From Lachancea mirantina (Eukaryota; Ascomycota; Saccharomycetes; Saccharomycetales; Saccharomycetaceae): 64,000 nt of DNA. A program made the position numbers and the translations under genes. Where the stretch lies: assembly GCA_900074745.1 (NCBI GenBank), contig LT598466.1, forward strand, positions 434,001 through 498,000. The letters run 5' to 3'. Of this stretch, positions 30,328-40,381 are shown piece by piece. The notes beneath the pieces were generated by a model, which saw nothing but the letters and a program-made list of their open reading frames with translations, did no database searches and was not told where the DNA came from. The first letter of the stretch is position 1. Each line of letters opens with the position of its first letter.

Positions 30328-32310
30328 ATGTTCAAAATTCCCTACGACAGATATCAATTAAATTATCCCACAGCAAGCGACATGACGCCAATACGAGAGT
30401 CGTCTCGAGGATACTTCCCTAATACGGGAATAACCGGAGGGGAGGCGGGATCTACTGCAGAGCAGCAACATTTAGGTAATATAAACCCATATGCTGCGTC
30501 TTTATGGGGATCGGAAATAGAATACAAAAATGGCATTAGAACGCTGCAAACAAAAAATCAGGAGACTAGAGATGCGCCAAATCTCGAGAAACCTTCAGCG
30601 AGCACAAACGAGGACGATACAGTAAATCTAAGCACGACCGGCCAACCTGTTGGAAATCGATGTTCAAATTACAGCCAAGGACAAGAGCAGCTTACGGGAA
30701 CTCTAGCAATTGAAGATTTGAAAGTGGTCGCCTATTTTGAATCCTTGCGTGCGGTGGTCGATTCTGAGCGTAATTTCTCAGATTGTCTCAGCAAGACAGA
30801 TATGGTATATCGGCGTGAAATGCATCACAATAAAAAGTTCACCAACAAACTCTTACGGAAGGGCACGTGCGATGAACTTTTGCTCTTTGGAAACATAGGA
30901 ACCATCTCAGAGATCGGGCAAAATTTTGTCAAATCCTTTGAACGCCGAGCGCATGATTTAGGGGGACTCAGTTTTCAAACAGACCTGGCTTCTCAGGCTA
31001 CCGATTTGAGCACTGTAAAACAACTCGACGCTTCTTCGTTCTTGGAAACGTACTTGAACAAAATGAAATCTTCTTATTTGAGCTACGTCATAAGCTTCTA
31101 CAAGCAAATGGACCTGCTCAGTAATTTAAAGCTTTCGAAATCCTTGATATATTATAAATGGTACTCTGAATGTCTGGAAAAGGCTGACTTTGCGGAGCTA
31201 GAAACAATATTCCAAATGCCACTTGAAAGGCCACATCAACTGCTTGTCCTGATCACCAATATTATAGAATGTGGAGAGGGTCTAATACCGCCGGAGAGGA
31301 CGGCACGACTCAGTGTTGTACGAGGTCGATATCAGGCTTTTGCTCGCGAAATTGACGAAGCGCTGATCAATGACAGCAAAGAGACCTTGGTTCTACCTTC
31401 TACGTCCTGTACTTTGAGACCGCCTAGCAATTCGGCGTCTTCCGTGTCCGCCTTTAGCTCGGTTTCAAAATCCTCAAGTCGATATTCGGATACAACAACA
31501 ATTAGTGGGCGCGATAGAGAGTCAAGTTGGCCATTGCCTCGTGATAGAGAAGAATGTGATTTCCTTAATGAAGTAACACTGAATGAGTTGGTCGATCGGT
31601 TCAAGCTTATCGATAAGCATGTCACACTCCTTATCGATCGGTTTTCAGATTTTGATTTCGTCAGCTTGACCAATGCTAATCTCGCGCAAGCCAGAGTCTG
31701 GAGTCAAGTAATGGATTTCGAACCCCAGAGCGCATTGCTACCGTTGGATCCTAGCGTGATGTCTGTGAGTGCGACATATATCGAGAAGCTTTGTCAACAG
31801 CGCCAAGAATTAGGGCTTCTAAAACTCCAGGATCTCAAAATACGAATTTTAACGCCTTTGGACAGAGTAGCCAAACTGTGCTCCGTGGTGCGAACCAGAT
31901 TACAAAATCTCAAGACGCTGAAGAGGGAATACCTCGCCCATTTGAGAAGCCACCAGGACAGGGACATCAAGACCAAAATCTTGAGTGACCATTTCAAGAA
32001 GTTGCAACTCGAAATTTTTAGCGAGCTTCCAGTTTTCATCAGCATGATGAACAGTTTCACGGTGAAGCTGGTCGCCATATACACCTCTATCCTGATGAAT
32101 TATCTGAAGATCCTGTGTGGAGGCGAACGACTTCTCAAACGAGAATTAGAGTTTATGAAGAGCGGTGAGCGGGAATTCGGTGATCATTTCGATATTTTAC
32201 AGCTCTACTCGTCGTCAAGGTACTACACTAAGCAAGTTGTTCGAGAACATTGGAGATACGATGAGAATCCTAAAGGTAGTCGAATAGTGCGGAAGCTGTT
32301 CGACTTGTAA
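30328..32310 (+). CDS. FUS2: Fus2, cell-fusion protein with DH-like domain
   Basis: A 660-residue protein starting MFKIPYDRYQLNYPTASDMT, which fits the yeast start MFKTSYNLYDLNYP; codons upstream in frame lack a likely ATG initiator. Fus2 concentrates at the shmoo tip with Rvs161 and activates Cdc42 for cell-wall removal during mating. The RhoGEF-like domain is at about residues 130-330 (DELLLFGNIGTISEIGQNF). A BAR-like helical half follows and ends GSRIVRKLFDL, as in yeast (GSRVVRKLFEL). Directly downstream of PEP5, as in S. cerevisiae (YMR231W-YMR232W). Confidence 0.93.
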   Translation: MFKIPYDRYQLNYPTASDMTPIRESSRGYFPNTGITGGEAGSTAEQQHLGNINPYAASLWGSEIEYKNGIRTLQTKNQETRDAPNLEKPSASTNEDDTVNLSTTGQPVGNRCSNYSQGQEQLTGTLAIEDLKVVAYFESLRAVVDSERNFSDCLSKTDMVYRREMHHNKKFTNKLLRKGTCDELLLFGNIGTISEIGQNFVKSFERRAHDLGGLSFQTDLASQATDLSTVKQLDASSFLETYLNKMKSSYLSYVISFYKQMDLLSNLKLSKSLIYYKWYSECLEKADFAELETIFQMPLERPHQLLVLITNIIECGEGLIPPERTARLSVVRGRYQAFAREIDEALINDSKETLVLPSTSCTLRPPSNSASSVSAFSSVSKSSSRYSDTTTISGRDRESSWPLPRDREECDFLNEVTLNELVDRFKLIDKHVTLLIDRFSDFDFVSLTNANLAQARVWSQVMDFEPQSALLPLDPSVMSVSATYIEKLCQQRQELGLLKLQDLKIRILTPLDRVAKLCSVVRTRLQNLKTLKREYLAHLRSHQDRDIKTKILSDHFKKLQLEIFSELPVFISMMNSFTVKLVAIYTSILMNYLKILCGGERLLKRELEFMKSGEREFGDHFDILQLYSSSRYYTKQVVREHWRYDENPKGSRIVRKLFDL

Positions 32311-32442
32311 GGTTAATTTCGGAACAGGCACCGTTGAATCAGGCTGTTGATAGAGGCGAAGCAAAACTTCAGTGGGAAAGAGCATAAAACTACCTAAGGA
32401 ATTCCGTCCATTGGTTATAGATCGGGGTACGGACGGAAAAGT

Positions 32443-32508
32443 CGATGAGCCGTTCGAAAAGACATTCACTTTTCAGACGAAGTCTTCGTAGAACGGTCTA
32501 AAAATTTT
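32443..32508 (+). promoter_or_regulatory. PAC and RRPE elements of RRS1
   Basis: CGATGAG (32443-32449) matches the PAC core, and AAAAATTTT (32500-32508) matches RRPE. The pair marks ribosome-biogenesis promoters bound by Dot6/Tod6 and Stb3. RRPE lies 92 bp upstream of the ATG at 32600 but only 14 bp before the ATG at 32522, which favours the downstream start. Confidence 0.65.
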
Positions 32509-32599
32509 CAAAAATTGAAATATGAAAGCCTGCGATGCGATGCCCATTGGAGAGATAGATTCATTTAGTCCTCCTACAAGAAAGCAGCTTTTAGTCGTC

Positions 32600-33217
32600 A
32601 TGTCCAGTGCCGCAGAGAAAGCCAAGTATTTACCAGTAGTTGTTGAAAAACCCATCCCAGTCACTTTCGATTTAGGCAATTTGGCTGTTTTTGATTCGAA
32701 CACACTAGATGCAAACGAATTGGACTCATCTAACGCCCAGAGAGAGCAAAACATCCAAAGTATCGTCCGTGACAATGTGCAACTGATGATAAATCAAATT
32801 CTTTCGCTACCATTGAGGACAACTACGGATTCAAATGGTTCAAGTGGACAAGGCTCTTCCATGACACTTGTACAGCTTCCTGAGCCCACGAGTGAACTTC
32901 CCAGGGAAAAGCCGCTTCCAAAACCCAAACCACCTACGAAATGGGAGCTGTTTGCTGCCAAGAAGGGTATTAAGTCTAAGGAAAAGTCTGGCAAAATGGT
33001 GTTTGACGAAGCTACCGGCAAATGGGTACCCAAATGGGGCTTTAAAGGTGCTAACAAGAAACTGGACGACCAGTGGCTGGTAGAAGTTGATGAGAGCAAA
33101 AACAAGAAGGAGGGTGATGAACTGATTGATCCACGTACGTTGAGCAGAACGGAAAGGAAAATGCTCATCAAGAAAAACGAATTGCAGCATAAGAGAAATC
33201 TGAAAGAGAACAAATAA
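32600..33217 (+). CDS. RRS1: Rrs1, ribosome-assembly factor
   Basis: The 205-residue nucleolar protein, with Rpf2, brings the 5S RNP into the 60S precursor. KYLPVVVEKPIPVTFDLGNLAVFDSN and LPREKPLPKPKPPTKWELFAAKKGIK are near-identical to yeast Rrs1. So is GANKKLDDQWLVEVD. An in-frame ATG at 32522 would add 26 unconserved residues; the ATG at 32600 gives a length equal to yeast (203) and fits the promoter motifs. The tail is lysine-rich (RKMLIKKNELQHKRNLKENK). UAF30 follows, as in YOR294W-YOR295W. Confidence 0.95.
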   Translation: MSSAAEKAKYLPVVVEKPIPVTFDLGNLAVFDSNTLDANELDSSNAQREQNIQSIVRDNVQLMINQILSLPLRTTTDSNGSSGQGSSMTLVQLPEPTSELPREKPLPKPKPPTKWELFAAKKGIKSKEKSGKMVFDEATGKWVPKWGFKGANKKLDDQWLVEVDESKNKKEGDELIDPRTLSRTERKMLIKKNELQHKRNLKENK

Positions 33218-33404
33218 AAGCGACCCTGTTGCATCTTATAGTGTATATTAGTAAAGAATTTATTAATTTGACCAGCATTTTTCCAAGCGTTTTGGTGTTC
33301 CTTCGGTTTCGCTACTCTAATGCCTTAGTGTTCTATGCAGAAGGGTTCTTGTAATTTGACAATATAGAAAACCTGCTACAAGTAATATGAGGGACGGTTC
33401 AAAA

Positions 33405-34110
33405 ATGGCAGATATGTCCGAATATGTACCCATGATTGACGTAAGTTAACTTTGTAGGATTGATTCACCGCGTTTTGGTACCTATTCTAACTTTCAAGAA
33501 GGCCATCTTGAGCGTTTCCAATCCTGACGAAGTGTCGGCGAAACGAATACGCAAAGCGTTACAGGAATTGTTTGCAACAAACCTTGAAACCCAGAGAAAG
33601 AAGGTCAATATGCTGATAATCGAAAGGTTTAATAAAATGCAGGACGATCGTCTTCAGATTTCGCAAGCAGAGCTTCTGAAACGAGATGCTGCCCAAGCCC
33701 GTGATTTACAGAATAGGTTGAAAGAAGGATCCAAAAGGGCCCGAAGCGAATCTGGTAAGCCGAAGAAGGTGAAGAAACGAACGAGACAGTCCGATTCTAG
33801 CAATAACAACTCTTTAGCTCAGAGAAAACTACAATTAAGTCCCGAATTGCAACAATTCTTAGGCGAGAAGCAACTTGCCAGAACCCAGGTCGTCAAGAAA
33901 GTTTGGGACCACATAAAGGAACATGATTTGCAAAACCCTGAAGACCGTCGTGAGATAATATGTGACGATGCAATGAGCCAGATTTTTGGACCGAAAGTGT
34001 CCATGTTCGCAATGAATAAAGTGCTTTCTAAGCATTTAATCAAAGTTGACGATACTCCGCCGAACGAAAAACCGTCGGATTTGGCAAGTTCACCAGGAAA
34101 CGAATCGTAA
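33405..34110 (+). CDS. UAF30: Uaf30, RNA polymerase I upstream activating factor subunit, two exons
   Basis: Exon 1 (33405-33440) encodes MADMSEYVPMID. Exon 2 begins at 33502 (or 33499) and continues AILSVSNPDEVSAKRIRKAL, giving 214 residues. This parallels yeast Uaf30, MAELNDYSTMID followed by ILLSDMDLETVTTKKVRMAL. Uaf30 recruits UAF to the rDNA promoter and keeps pol II off rDNA. An N-terminal DEK-C-like helical region and a basic linker (KPKKVKKRTRQ) precede a SWIB/MDM2 fold at about 120-195 (LSPELQQFLGEKQLARTQVV; FGPKVSMFAMNKVLSKHL). An in-frame ATG at 33387 would add six residues. I do not recall an intron in the S. cerevisiae gene. Confidence 0.9.
33441..33501 (+). other. Spliceosomal intron in UAF30
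   Basis: 5' site GTAAGT at 33441, branch sequence TTCTAAC (33485-33491), and 3' site AAG at 33498 or 33501. Both choices keep the frame and differ by one lysine. The second aligns without a gap to the yeast protein and leaves 10 bases after the branch sequence. Confidence 0.8.
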
Positions 34111-34247
34111 GTTCATCCATGGTTCGTTTGAATCTACGAGACAAGAATTGGAGCTTCAAAAGTGGGTTTGTCTCGCTCCTGTATCATTATTATGTACATA
34201 TATTTTAAGAAGAATGGGTTGACCATTTGAAACCAGAAACTTTATTA

Positions 34248-37200
34248 ATGATCTTCAAGAAAACAGATCGAATGAACAACGACTCAGTGGATAATCAGCC
34301 AACTCGATATCCCAGTTCTGTTAAGAGATTTGACCATGAGCACCTCAACGAAGCACGCTCCTTGATGGGTGACCATAGTACTGTTTTGATCCACTGCATA
34401 CAGATATTATTGTTGGAATACATTAATGAACCAAGATTTAGAAACACAGCACCGGAGCCAAGACTTGAACGACAGCGATCTCCCGGAGTCTCAGAAGCAC
34501 TTTCAAAATCTGGACGTAAGATCAATAAAAGAACTTCATGGTTTGGAGGCGATGAGACTATGTCGGCCGGTGCGGAATCGAGATTGATGAAACGACTGTC
34601 ACCAGCGCTTGGAACATATCTACGGAAAGTTGTAATGCATGAAGTCAGGCCTGCAAGCTCTAATTTACGAAGATCTTTGCTGAAACTGTACAATGATTTG
34701 TATTTGGACAGCAGTGGGAGAAGTTCGAATTCGGATATTCAGAGCATAGAAGAACTGATCTTGCGATTTTCCAGAGTTGTGAGTGGTGAGCTTTCGAAAC
34801 TAGGTATTTCAGATGGTCAAGAAGAAGTTTTCAAGCAGGTCTCGTATTTTATTGATTTATTGTCCAAACTAGCCGCAGAAAGTAAAGCTTCCTCTTCTAA
34901 ATTAGATGCTAGACTGCGCGAATATAAAGTCGCGTTTAAGAGCTCATCGGCTGTGCCATATAGGACTTCGAGTCCCGGTAGTCAGCGACCTAATTTAATA
35001 AAGCCGGACTTCAATATCAGCAAAATCACACATGCCACGTACCTCCAGAAATTGCTTGGCATCGCGGAAGACAAGTTTCAACGAACTATCGATGATTTGG
35101 CCGCATCCGTGTCAAATGAAGCTCTTTTGGCAGAAATAACCCTTTACAAACAACGATTGATCTCTAGCGATCCACATTTTGCTCGATTATTTACCTCGCA
35201 ATCTTCCTTTTCATCCTGGCAAGCTTCTGAATTAGAGGACTTGGATCAGCTCATAGCGAAACTTAAGAGCTCAAAGGGCCAAACTTTTGAATCACACCAC
35301 CAAACAACCAAATACCCCATCATACCAGCGAAAAGTCGCAGTTTATTTGTCTATTTGGCACATTTGATCTTCAAGCAAGAAATAAGAGAGTCGAAAGAAG
35401 CTCTTGTCGATTTCACTGTGAGTAACGACGGTCTCTTTTTTTTGACAAAATGCGCTTTGTATTGGAGAGTGAACTTGCAATCTTCAAAGGCATCTCTGGT
35501 TTACTGTGCTGCTAACTTGGAGGTATTACAGGGTGAGACTCTCGACCCAACTCTTTACGGCGTGTTCTACAGAACCGTAATTACTCGAGTCTTGAAAACT
35601 GATCAGGACTGTAATACGCTATTATGGACTGAGCTGGACCAGAGAACGTGGGCCTCGAATCTTGAAATTACTTTTCATCAATGCATCAACTCTCTCTTGG
35701 AATTAATTTCCAGATTGCACGAGATTCCACGCCCAAAATTCTCCCCTGTTCTGCAAGTTTTCCATGGCTCGCTACTAGCTGATCCCATGTTCTCACAAGT
35801 TGGTGATTTAAATTTGGCTATGAAACTTCTGAGAAAAGCCCTGTTCAAAGCAACTGAATCCTTTTATGTATCGCTTCTGGATAGCGTCCCCAGGAATAAG
35901 AATATTGACATATCCCACGTCAGTGATGTTGCGTATCGAATTTTGCAAGAAGTCAAAGAAATTCAAAAGCGGTACAGCCGCCCTCTTTTGGATGAAATCA
36001 ATCTTGCACATGAAGTCGCTATATTCCTGATTGCGGCTTTTGGCGCTGATTGCTCCACTATGTTAACATGCGCCGACCATTACTCTAATGCTGGTGAGAT
36101 GAAGGCTTTCAAAGCACTCGACGCCTTAGAAACGTACAAACAACTTGCAGAACTTCGCGACGTCTACAAGCAAGTTCAGCCATCAAAGAAATTCCCCTTT
36201 AAACTAGAAAGGTTTTTCGTGAAATATCTGTCTGCGATCTGTGATGACACTTGTGATAGAATTATGGCTGTTGTTCAAAACTCAATTGAAAACGAAGAGT
36301 GGAGACCTATTAGCGCAGAGCGAAACTACAGTGCTTCTGTCATTGACGTTTTCAAGATGATATCTGAGTCTATTGACGTTTTTGAAGGTTTTAAGTGGAA
36401 TAATTCCTACCAGATAGCAAAGATTTTTACATTCCTTTTCAAATCAATTGCCGATGCGCTAGCACTGTATTCTTCAAGGGTCTTGCAAAACTTGAGGCAG
36501 GAGGTCAATGAACTGCAGGCACTTTCAGACAAAGAAAACGTCGACGATCAAAAGCAGCAATCTAGTATCGCGTTTTTCTCTGCGTCAGCGGCCAACAAAA
36601 TGAAAACTACTTGGATTTTTAATGAAATGAAAAGTGCCCTGAAATCTTCAGAAATGGTATTACCGCTGCCATTTGTTTATAGCAGGAAAGTTTGCACATG
36701 TCTTAGTGACGCTGATGAAATGACGAAGCTTGTTAGTAAGCTAGAGGATAAAATTGATTTACAGAAAATCTCGAAGATTGTCAATGAGACGGAGCAAGCC
36801 GGCTCCAAAAGCAAGAGAATTTTGGCAGGCCTATCTCGTGGCCTGTGTCATTTGTATACCGTGAATGTTGTTGGAGCCAAAGGTTTACGGCCATCGTCCT
36901 CTGGGAAACCGCTGAATTGTGCTGTAAGCTTTGTGGACATGAATAAGAAGAAGGAAATAGCCAAAACGAGAATTGTTACAAGCAGCACGCATCCCACTTG
37001 GAATGAGGAATTTGAATTGGCGTTACCCCATGGTGAGTCCAAATTAATAAGTGTCACTCTTTGGGGTTATAGGTCAAATGAGGACTTGTCATCTTCCAAG
37101 ACTTTAGGCAGATGCTTTCTCTCATTGGATTCGAATAATTCCAAGGGCGACGGTCTGCCCGAAGAACTTTGTTTGACATTCGATACTCACGGCGATCTAA

Positions 37201-38192
37201 AGCTAGCCATTTCAATGGAAACGGAGCAGCTGGATGCTTTGTTCTGCATGGGCCGTGCTTATAGAACTTTGGAAAGAGCTAGCGAACACTCTGTGCATCT
37301 GGTTGTGAACCAATTCACTACTTTCATTGACTTTGCCTTTTCGCATTCCACCCTGAAAACCATTTGTGGAAACGCAGGAAATGTTAAACCTGATAAAGCG
37401 ATTGTGTATGATGCGATTGTACCGCTTTTCGACTATTTGAATTCGAACCTTGCCATACTCGCAGTGAATTTGTCGCGTGATTTGTTATTCAAAATCATGC
37501 TAGAAGCCTGGCAACTTGTCTTGAAAGCAGCGGACGATCTCCTTTTACCGAGTCTTTTGGATACCCAGGCACTTTGGGAGATCAAACGTCAAGAAAAATC
37601 GATATGGTTCAACGCTTTAGATGCTGCAAAGACAAGTTATAAAACGTCTACCGGTTTTGGAAGAGCATTGACTCAAATTGAAATCGACACGGTATTCGAA
37701 TGGCTCAGAATTTTGTGCGTTGAGTTTTTTCACAACAATGGAGAGGGACCATCCCTAAGCAAGCTGAAAAGCCATCACTACCAGCGTTTGCTAATAATAC
37801 CCATATTTTACGATAAACTGGACCAAGAATTAATCGAAGAGGTCAAAAGGCTGGACCCTGAATACGAAAAATACCTAAGACTGGCAAGTGATATTGAACC
37901 TGATAAACGGTCGATTCGGGTGAAAAGCACTAGAGCAAACACAGTTGCCAGAAGAAAAACATTTCATGCGAATTGGTCCAAACAAAAGCGGAAACAATTG
38001 GACGATGAAATTACTAAAGCTGACAATGATCCTCTCGAAATAATGGCTGCCACCCAAGATATTTTATTGCGAATTTGTCTTGCCAAGGGCAATTACGAAT
38101 TCGTTACCGACACACTAAAAGCTCGTGAAGCTAGCCAGAAACGTCTGCTGGCCGAGAAATTCGTTCAAACGTTTTCTTCCGGGCGTCACTGA
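34248..38192 (+). CDS. C2 and Munc13-homology protein, YOR296W-like
   Basis: About 1314 residues from the ATG at 34248 (another is at 34272; the frame upstream has only TTG). The S. cerevisiae counterpart YOR296W is little studied and lies beside UAF30 and TIM18, as here. A helical N-terminal half contains MUN/MHD1-like segments. A C2 domain spans about 865-965 (LYTVNVVGAKGLRPSSSGKP; THPTWNEEFELALP). An MHD2-like helical region follows near 1040-1150. This architecture is that of Munc13/BAP3-type vesicle-tethering proteins, so a role in exocytosis or membrane traffic is plausible but inferred. Confidence 0.88.
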   Translation: MIFKKTDRMNNDSVDNQPTRYPSSVKRFDHEHLNEARSLMGDHSTVLIHCIQILLLEYINEPRFRNTAPEPRLERQRSPGVSEALSKSGRKINKRTSWFGGDETMSAGAESRLMKRLSPALGTYLRKVVMHEVRPASSNLRRSLLKLYNDLYLDSSGRSSNSDIQSIEELILRFSRVVSGELSKLGISDGQEEVFKQVSYFIDLLSKLAAESKASSSKLDARLREYKVAFKSSSAVPYRTSSPGSQRPNLIKPDFNISKITHATYLQKLLGIAEDKFQRTIDDLAASVSNEALLAEITLYKQRLISSDPHFARLFTSQSSFSSWQASELEDLDQLIAKLKSSKGQTFESHHQTTKYPIIPAKSRSLFVYLAHLIFKQEIRESKEALVDFTVSNDGLFFLTKCALYWRVNLQSSKASLVYCAANLEVLQGETLDPTLYGVFYRTVITRVLKTDQDCNTLLWTELDQRTWASNLEITFHQCINSLLELISRLHEIPRPKFSPVLQVFHGSLLADPMFSQVGDLNLAMKLLRKALFKATESFYVSLLDSVPRNKNIDISHVSDVAYRILQEVKEIQKRYSRPLLDEINLAHEVAIFLIAAFGADCSTMLTCADHYSNAGEMKAFKALDALETYKQLAELRDVYKQVQPSKKFPFKLERFFVKYLSAICDDTCDRIMAVVQNSIENEEWRPISAERNYSASVIDVFKMISESIDVFEGFKWNNSYQIAKIFTFLFKSIADALALYSSRVLQNLRQEVNELQALSDKENVDDQKQQSSIAFFSASAANKMKTTWIFNEMKSALKSSEMVLPLPFVYSRKVCTCLSDADEMTKLVSKLEDKIDLQKISKIVNETEQAGSKSKRILAGLSRGLCHLYTVNVVGAKGLRPSSSGKPLNCAVSFVDMNKKKEIAKTRIVTSSTHPTWNEEFELALPHGESKLISVTLWGYRSNEDLSSSKTLGRCFLSLDSNNSKGDGLPEELCLTFDTHGDLKLAISMETEQLDALFCMGRAYRTLERASEHSVHLVVNQFTTFIDFAFSHSTLKTICGNAGNVKPDKAIVYDAIVPLFDYLNSNLAILAVNLSRDLLFKIMLEAWQLVLKAADDLLLPSLLDTQALWEIKRQEKSIWFNALDAAKTSYKTSTGFGRALTQIEIDTVFEWLRILCVEFFHNNGEGPSLSKLKSHHYQRLLIIPIFYDKLDQELIEEVKRLDPEYEKYLRLASDIEPDKRSIRVKSTRANTVARRKTFHANWSKQKRKQLDDEITKADNDPLEIMAATQDILLRICLAKGNYEFVTDTLKAREASQKRLLAEKFVQTFSSGRH

Positions 38193-38643
38193 GCCCACTG
38201 AAAAAACATACAGATGCAACGCACAGCTTTGACAAAGTTGCTGAGACGTGCTGGCCTTTGGAGCAATCTCACAATACCAGTCTCAACAAAACTGGTGACA
38301 TAGAAACGCATTGTGTCCGAAAGCCAGTCTGGACAGGATGGACGATTTTGAAGCGCTAAAGAGCTCAATTTCAACGTAATAAATTGCAGGTGATTTGATG
38401 CAATTCTAGCTATCTAATTGTAAAGTTAAGCGCAATTGTAATATTATTATCGAGAACCGATCCATCGATTCGATGATCATTGGTGCCGTTCGTATAAGTA
38501 ACCAAGTGTTGTTGACTTGTTCGAAATAACGAAATTTTTGAAACTTATCGGTACCCAGTTTCTGGATATTTTGGTTTAGAGTTAAAGCCGTTTCTGGTCC
38601 AATTTGAGTGTTGAAGGGACTCGGGCGAACCAAGGTAGTCACT
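38193..38643. other. Intergenic region upstream of RNH1
   Basis: These 451 bp lie between the YOR296W-like stop and the RNH1 ATG. No RNA gene, repeat or clear regulatory motif was recognised. Confidence 0.4.
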
Positions 38644-39702
38644 ATGGCCCGTTATTACTATGCTGTACAGCGGGGTCGCTCAACAGGAGTTTTCAATTCC
38701 TGGGATGAATGTAAAGCCGAAGTTAATGGTTATCCAGGCGCAAGATACAAGAAATTCAATACTTATGATGAGGCTCGGGGGTTTGCAGGAGGTTCAGGTG
38801 GTCCACCGCATCGTATTCATGGTAGTTCATTCCGCAGACCAGTACAATACGAGAGGGACAGTTGCGATTCTAGTTATAGGAGCTCATCGTCATTTGGAGA
38901 TAGAGACAACAGCTATAAAAGGACGAATTACGGCTGGGACGAGAGGCGAGACAGAACCGGATCTGGACGAAGATATTACGGTGTGAGGAGCTCCAATCCG
39001 AGCGTTAGAAGCGAAATATTTGATTCCTGGGAGGATTGTAAAAACTTCGTTCGCGGCAGAAGTGGTCTTTCTTATCAAAAGTTCGACACTAAAGCCGACG
39101 CCGAGGCCTTTGTCGACGGATTGGTCAAGGACGATGGAAGATTTGTCGGTATGTCGGACCAAGATTTCAGGGAAACTTATGGGACCAAGGATTGGCATCG
39201 AAACGAACTTGAGAACCGCAACGTTTACTGCGATGGATCTGCATTTGGCAATGGAACCAATTCCTCTAAAGCTGGATATGGTGTCTATTTCGAAGGCAGT
39301 GAGCACGAAAACATATCTGAGCCCTTGAGAAGTGGGGCTCCTACAAATAATAGAGCAGAAATTCAGGCGGTTTCGCATGCACTTGACCAAATATGGCAGA
39401 ACTTGTCTGAAAAGGACCAATGTGTCAAATATCAAATCAAAACAGACTCTGAGTACGTTGCCAAACTGTTGAATGACCGTTACGCAGGCTACGATGAGCA
39501 GAAACTGGCTTCTCTTCCGAACAGTGACTTGATTGTACCGCTTGTCAAGAAGTTTTCCAAAGTCAAGAAATTTTACGATGTTAACGGTCGCGAACAAGAC
39601 GGCAGTAACAAATTCAAAGTCGATTGGGTTCGTGGTCATGCTGGCGACGAGGGTAATGAAAGAGCAGATGCCCTTGCCAAGATGGGAGCCTCTAGGTATT
39701 GA
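38644..39702 (+). CDS. RNH1: Ribonuclease H1
   Basis: The 352-residue enzyme cuts the RNA strand of RNA-DNA hybrids. Two N-terminal hybrid-binding domains are present: residues 1-48 (MARYYYAVQRGRSTGVFNSW) and about 115-160 (YYGVRSSNPSVRSEIFDSW), the same tandem layout as yeast Rnh1. The catalytic domain starts near 195. Its acidic residues are visible in VYCDGSAFG, TNNRAEIQAV, IKTDSEYVAKL and GNERADALAKMG, with the flexible-loop histidine in RGHAGDEG. The ATG at 38644 begins the first domain directly. S. cerevisiae Rnh1 has 348 residues. Confidence 0.96.
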   Translation: MARYYYAVQRGRSTGVFNSWDECKAEVNGYPGARYKKFNTYDEARGFAGGSGGPPHRIHGSSFRRPVQYERDSCDSSYRSSSSFGDRDNSYKRTNYGWDERRDRTGSGRRYYGVRSSNPSVRSEIFDSWEDCKNFVRGRSGLSYQKFDTKADAEAFVDGLVKDDGRFVGMSDQDFRETYGTKDWHRNELENRNVYCDGSAFGNGTNSSKAGYGVYFEGSEHENISEPLRSGAPTNNRAEIQAVSHALDQIWQNLSEKDQCVKYQIKTDSEYVAKLLNDRYAGYDEQKLASLPNSDLIVPLVKKFSKVKKFYDVNGREQDGSNKFKVDWVRGHAGDEGNERADALAKMGASRY

Positions 39703-39727
39703 AGATTTTGTTTTCATAATTACAGCC

Positions 39728-40381
39728 TCACGGCGTACCAAATATATACAAGTTGGACTCATCTGGTTTCCAAAGCCTTCCAATCAGATCTATCAGGCCA
39801 TTATTTTCCGTTTCCAAAACGTAAATACCATAAATCCCAAGAGCAGATCCAGTATAAAGTCCCAACATGGCGAGCTTATGCCAAGGTCCAAATTTCCGCA
39901 TTGGGATGTAATCTATTATACAGCTTGTCAAACCTTGTTGAACGTGTATGATCAACATACTGCTCAAAGTCGCGTCCAAAATAGGATGTGGGACTCCACC
40001 TGCAAATGCACTCCAAACAGGCACTACGGCCAACGGAATTAGCGAAATGGCACTAATACGTTCATAATCCCAATGGTAAGACCCATGGAAATAATCCGGT
40101 TCCGGAGGTTTCAAAGCCGTATTTACATCCCCCGTTACACCCCCAGGTGGAGGTGTTTTGAGCTTCCATTTGTTCGAAATCTGGCTCAATCTTGATGGCT
40201 TAGATGATATTTGTCTGGTACCTTGCAAGCTTTTCACACTTACTGGTCTAATAATACTTACACTCCCATAACTCAAGGTATGAATACATGGACGGCCCAA
40301 ACGGAACCCGGAGTTAATACTACGGATTCCAAGCATCGATATTGACGTCAACCCCGCAACTTGTCTTCCCACAATGCTCAT
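39728..40381 (-). CDS. TIM18: CybS-family inner-membrane protein, Tim18 by position
   Basis: A 217-residue protein with a long basic presequence and three hydrophobic spans. GSYHWDYERISAISLIPLAV, IIDYIPMRKFGPWHKLAMLG and YVLETENNGLIDLIGRLW are typical of the Sdh4/Tim18 family. Tim18 is the non-catalytic subunit of the TIM22 carrier translocase and Sdh4 is the cytochrome-b anchor of complex II; the two are paralogs. The neighbours (YOR296W-like and MUM3) flank YOR297C/TIM18 in S. cerevisiae, so Tim18 is preferred. Sequence alone does not exclude Sdh4. Confidence 0.8.
   Translation of the reverse strand: MSIVGRQVAGLTSISMLGIRSINSGFRLGRPCIHTLSYGSVSIIRPVSVKSLQGTRQISSKPSRLSQISNKWKLKTPPPGGVTGDVNTALKPPEPDYFHGSYHWDYERISAISLIPLAVVPVWSAFAGGVPHPILDATLSSMLIIHVQQGLTSCIIDYIPMRKFGPWHKLAMLGLYTGSALGIYGIYVLETENNGLIDLIGRLWKPDESNLYIFGTP

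Noticed and set aside
32312-32335. TTCCGAAATTAAC on the minus strand, resembling CDEIII
   Set aside because: The sequence that should be the AT-rich CDEII has normal composition and no CDEI; it lies just after the FUS2 stop.
38890-39783. A 297-codon antisense frame over RNH1
   Set aside because: A shadow of the real RNH1 frame; the product shows no family features.
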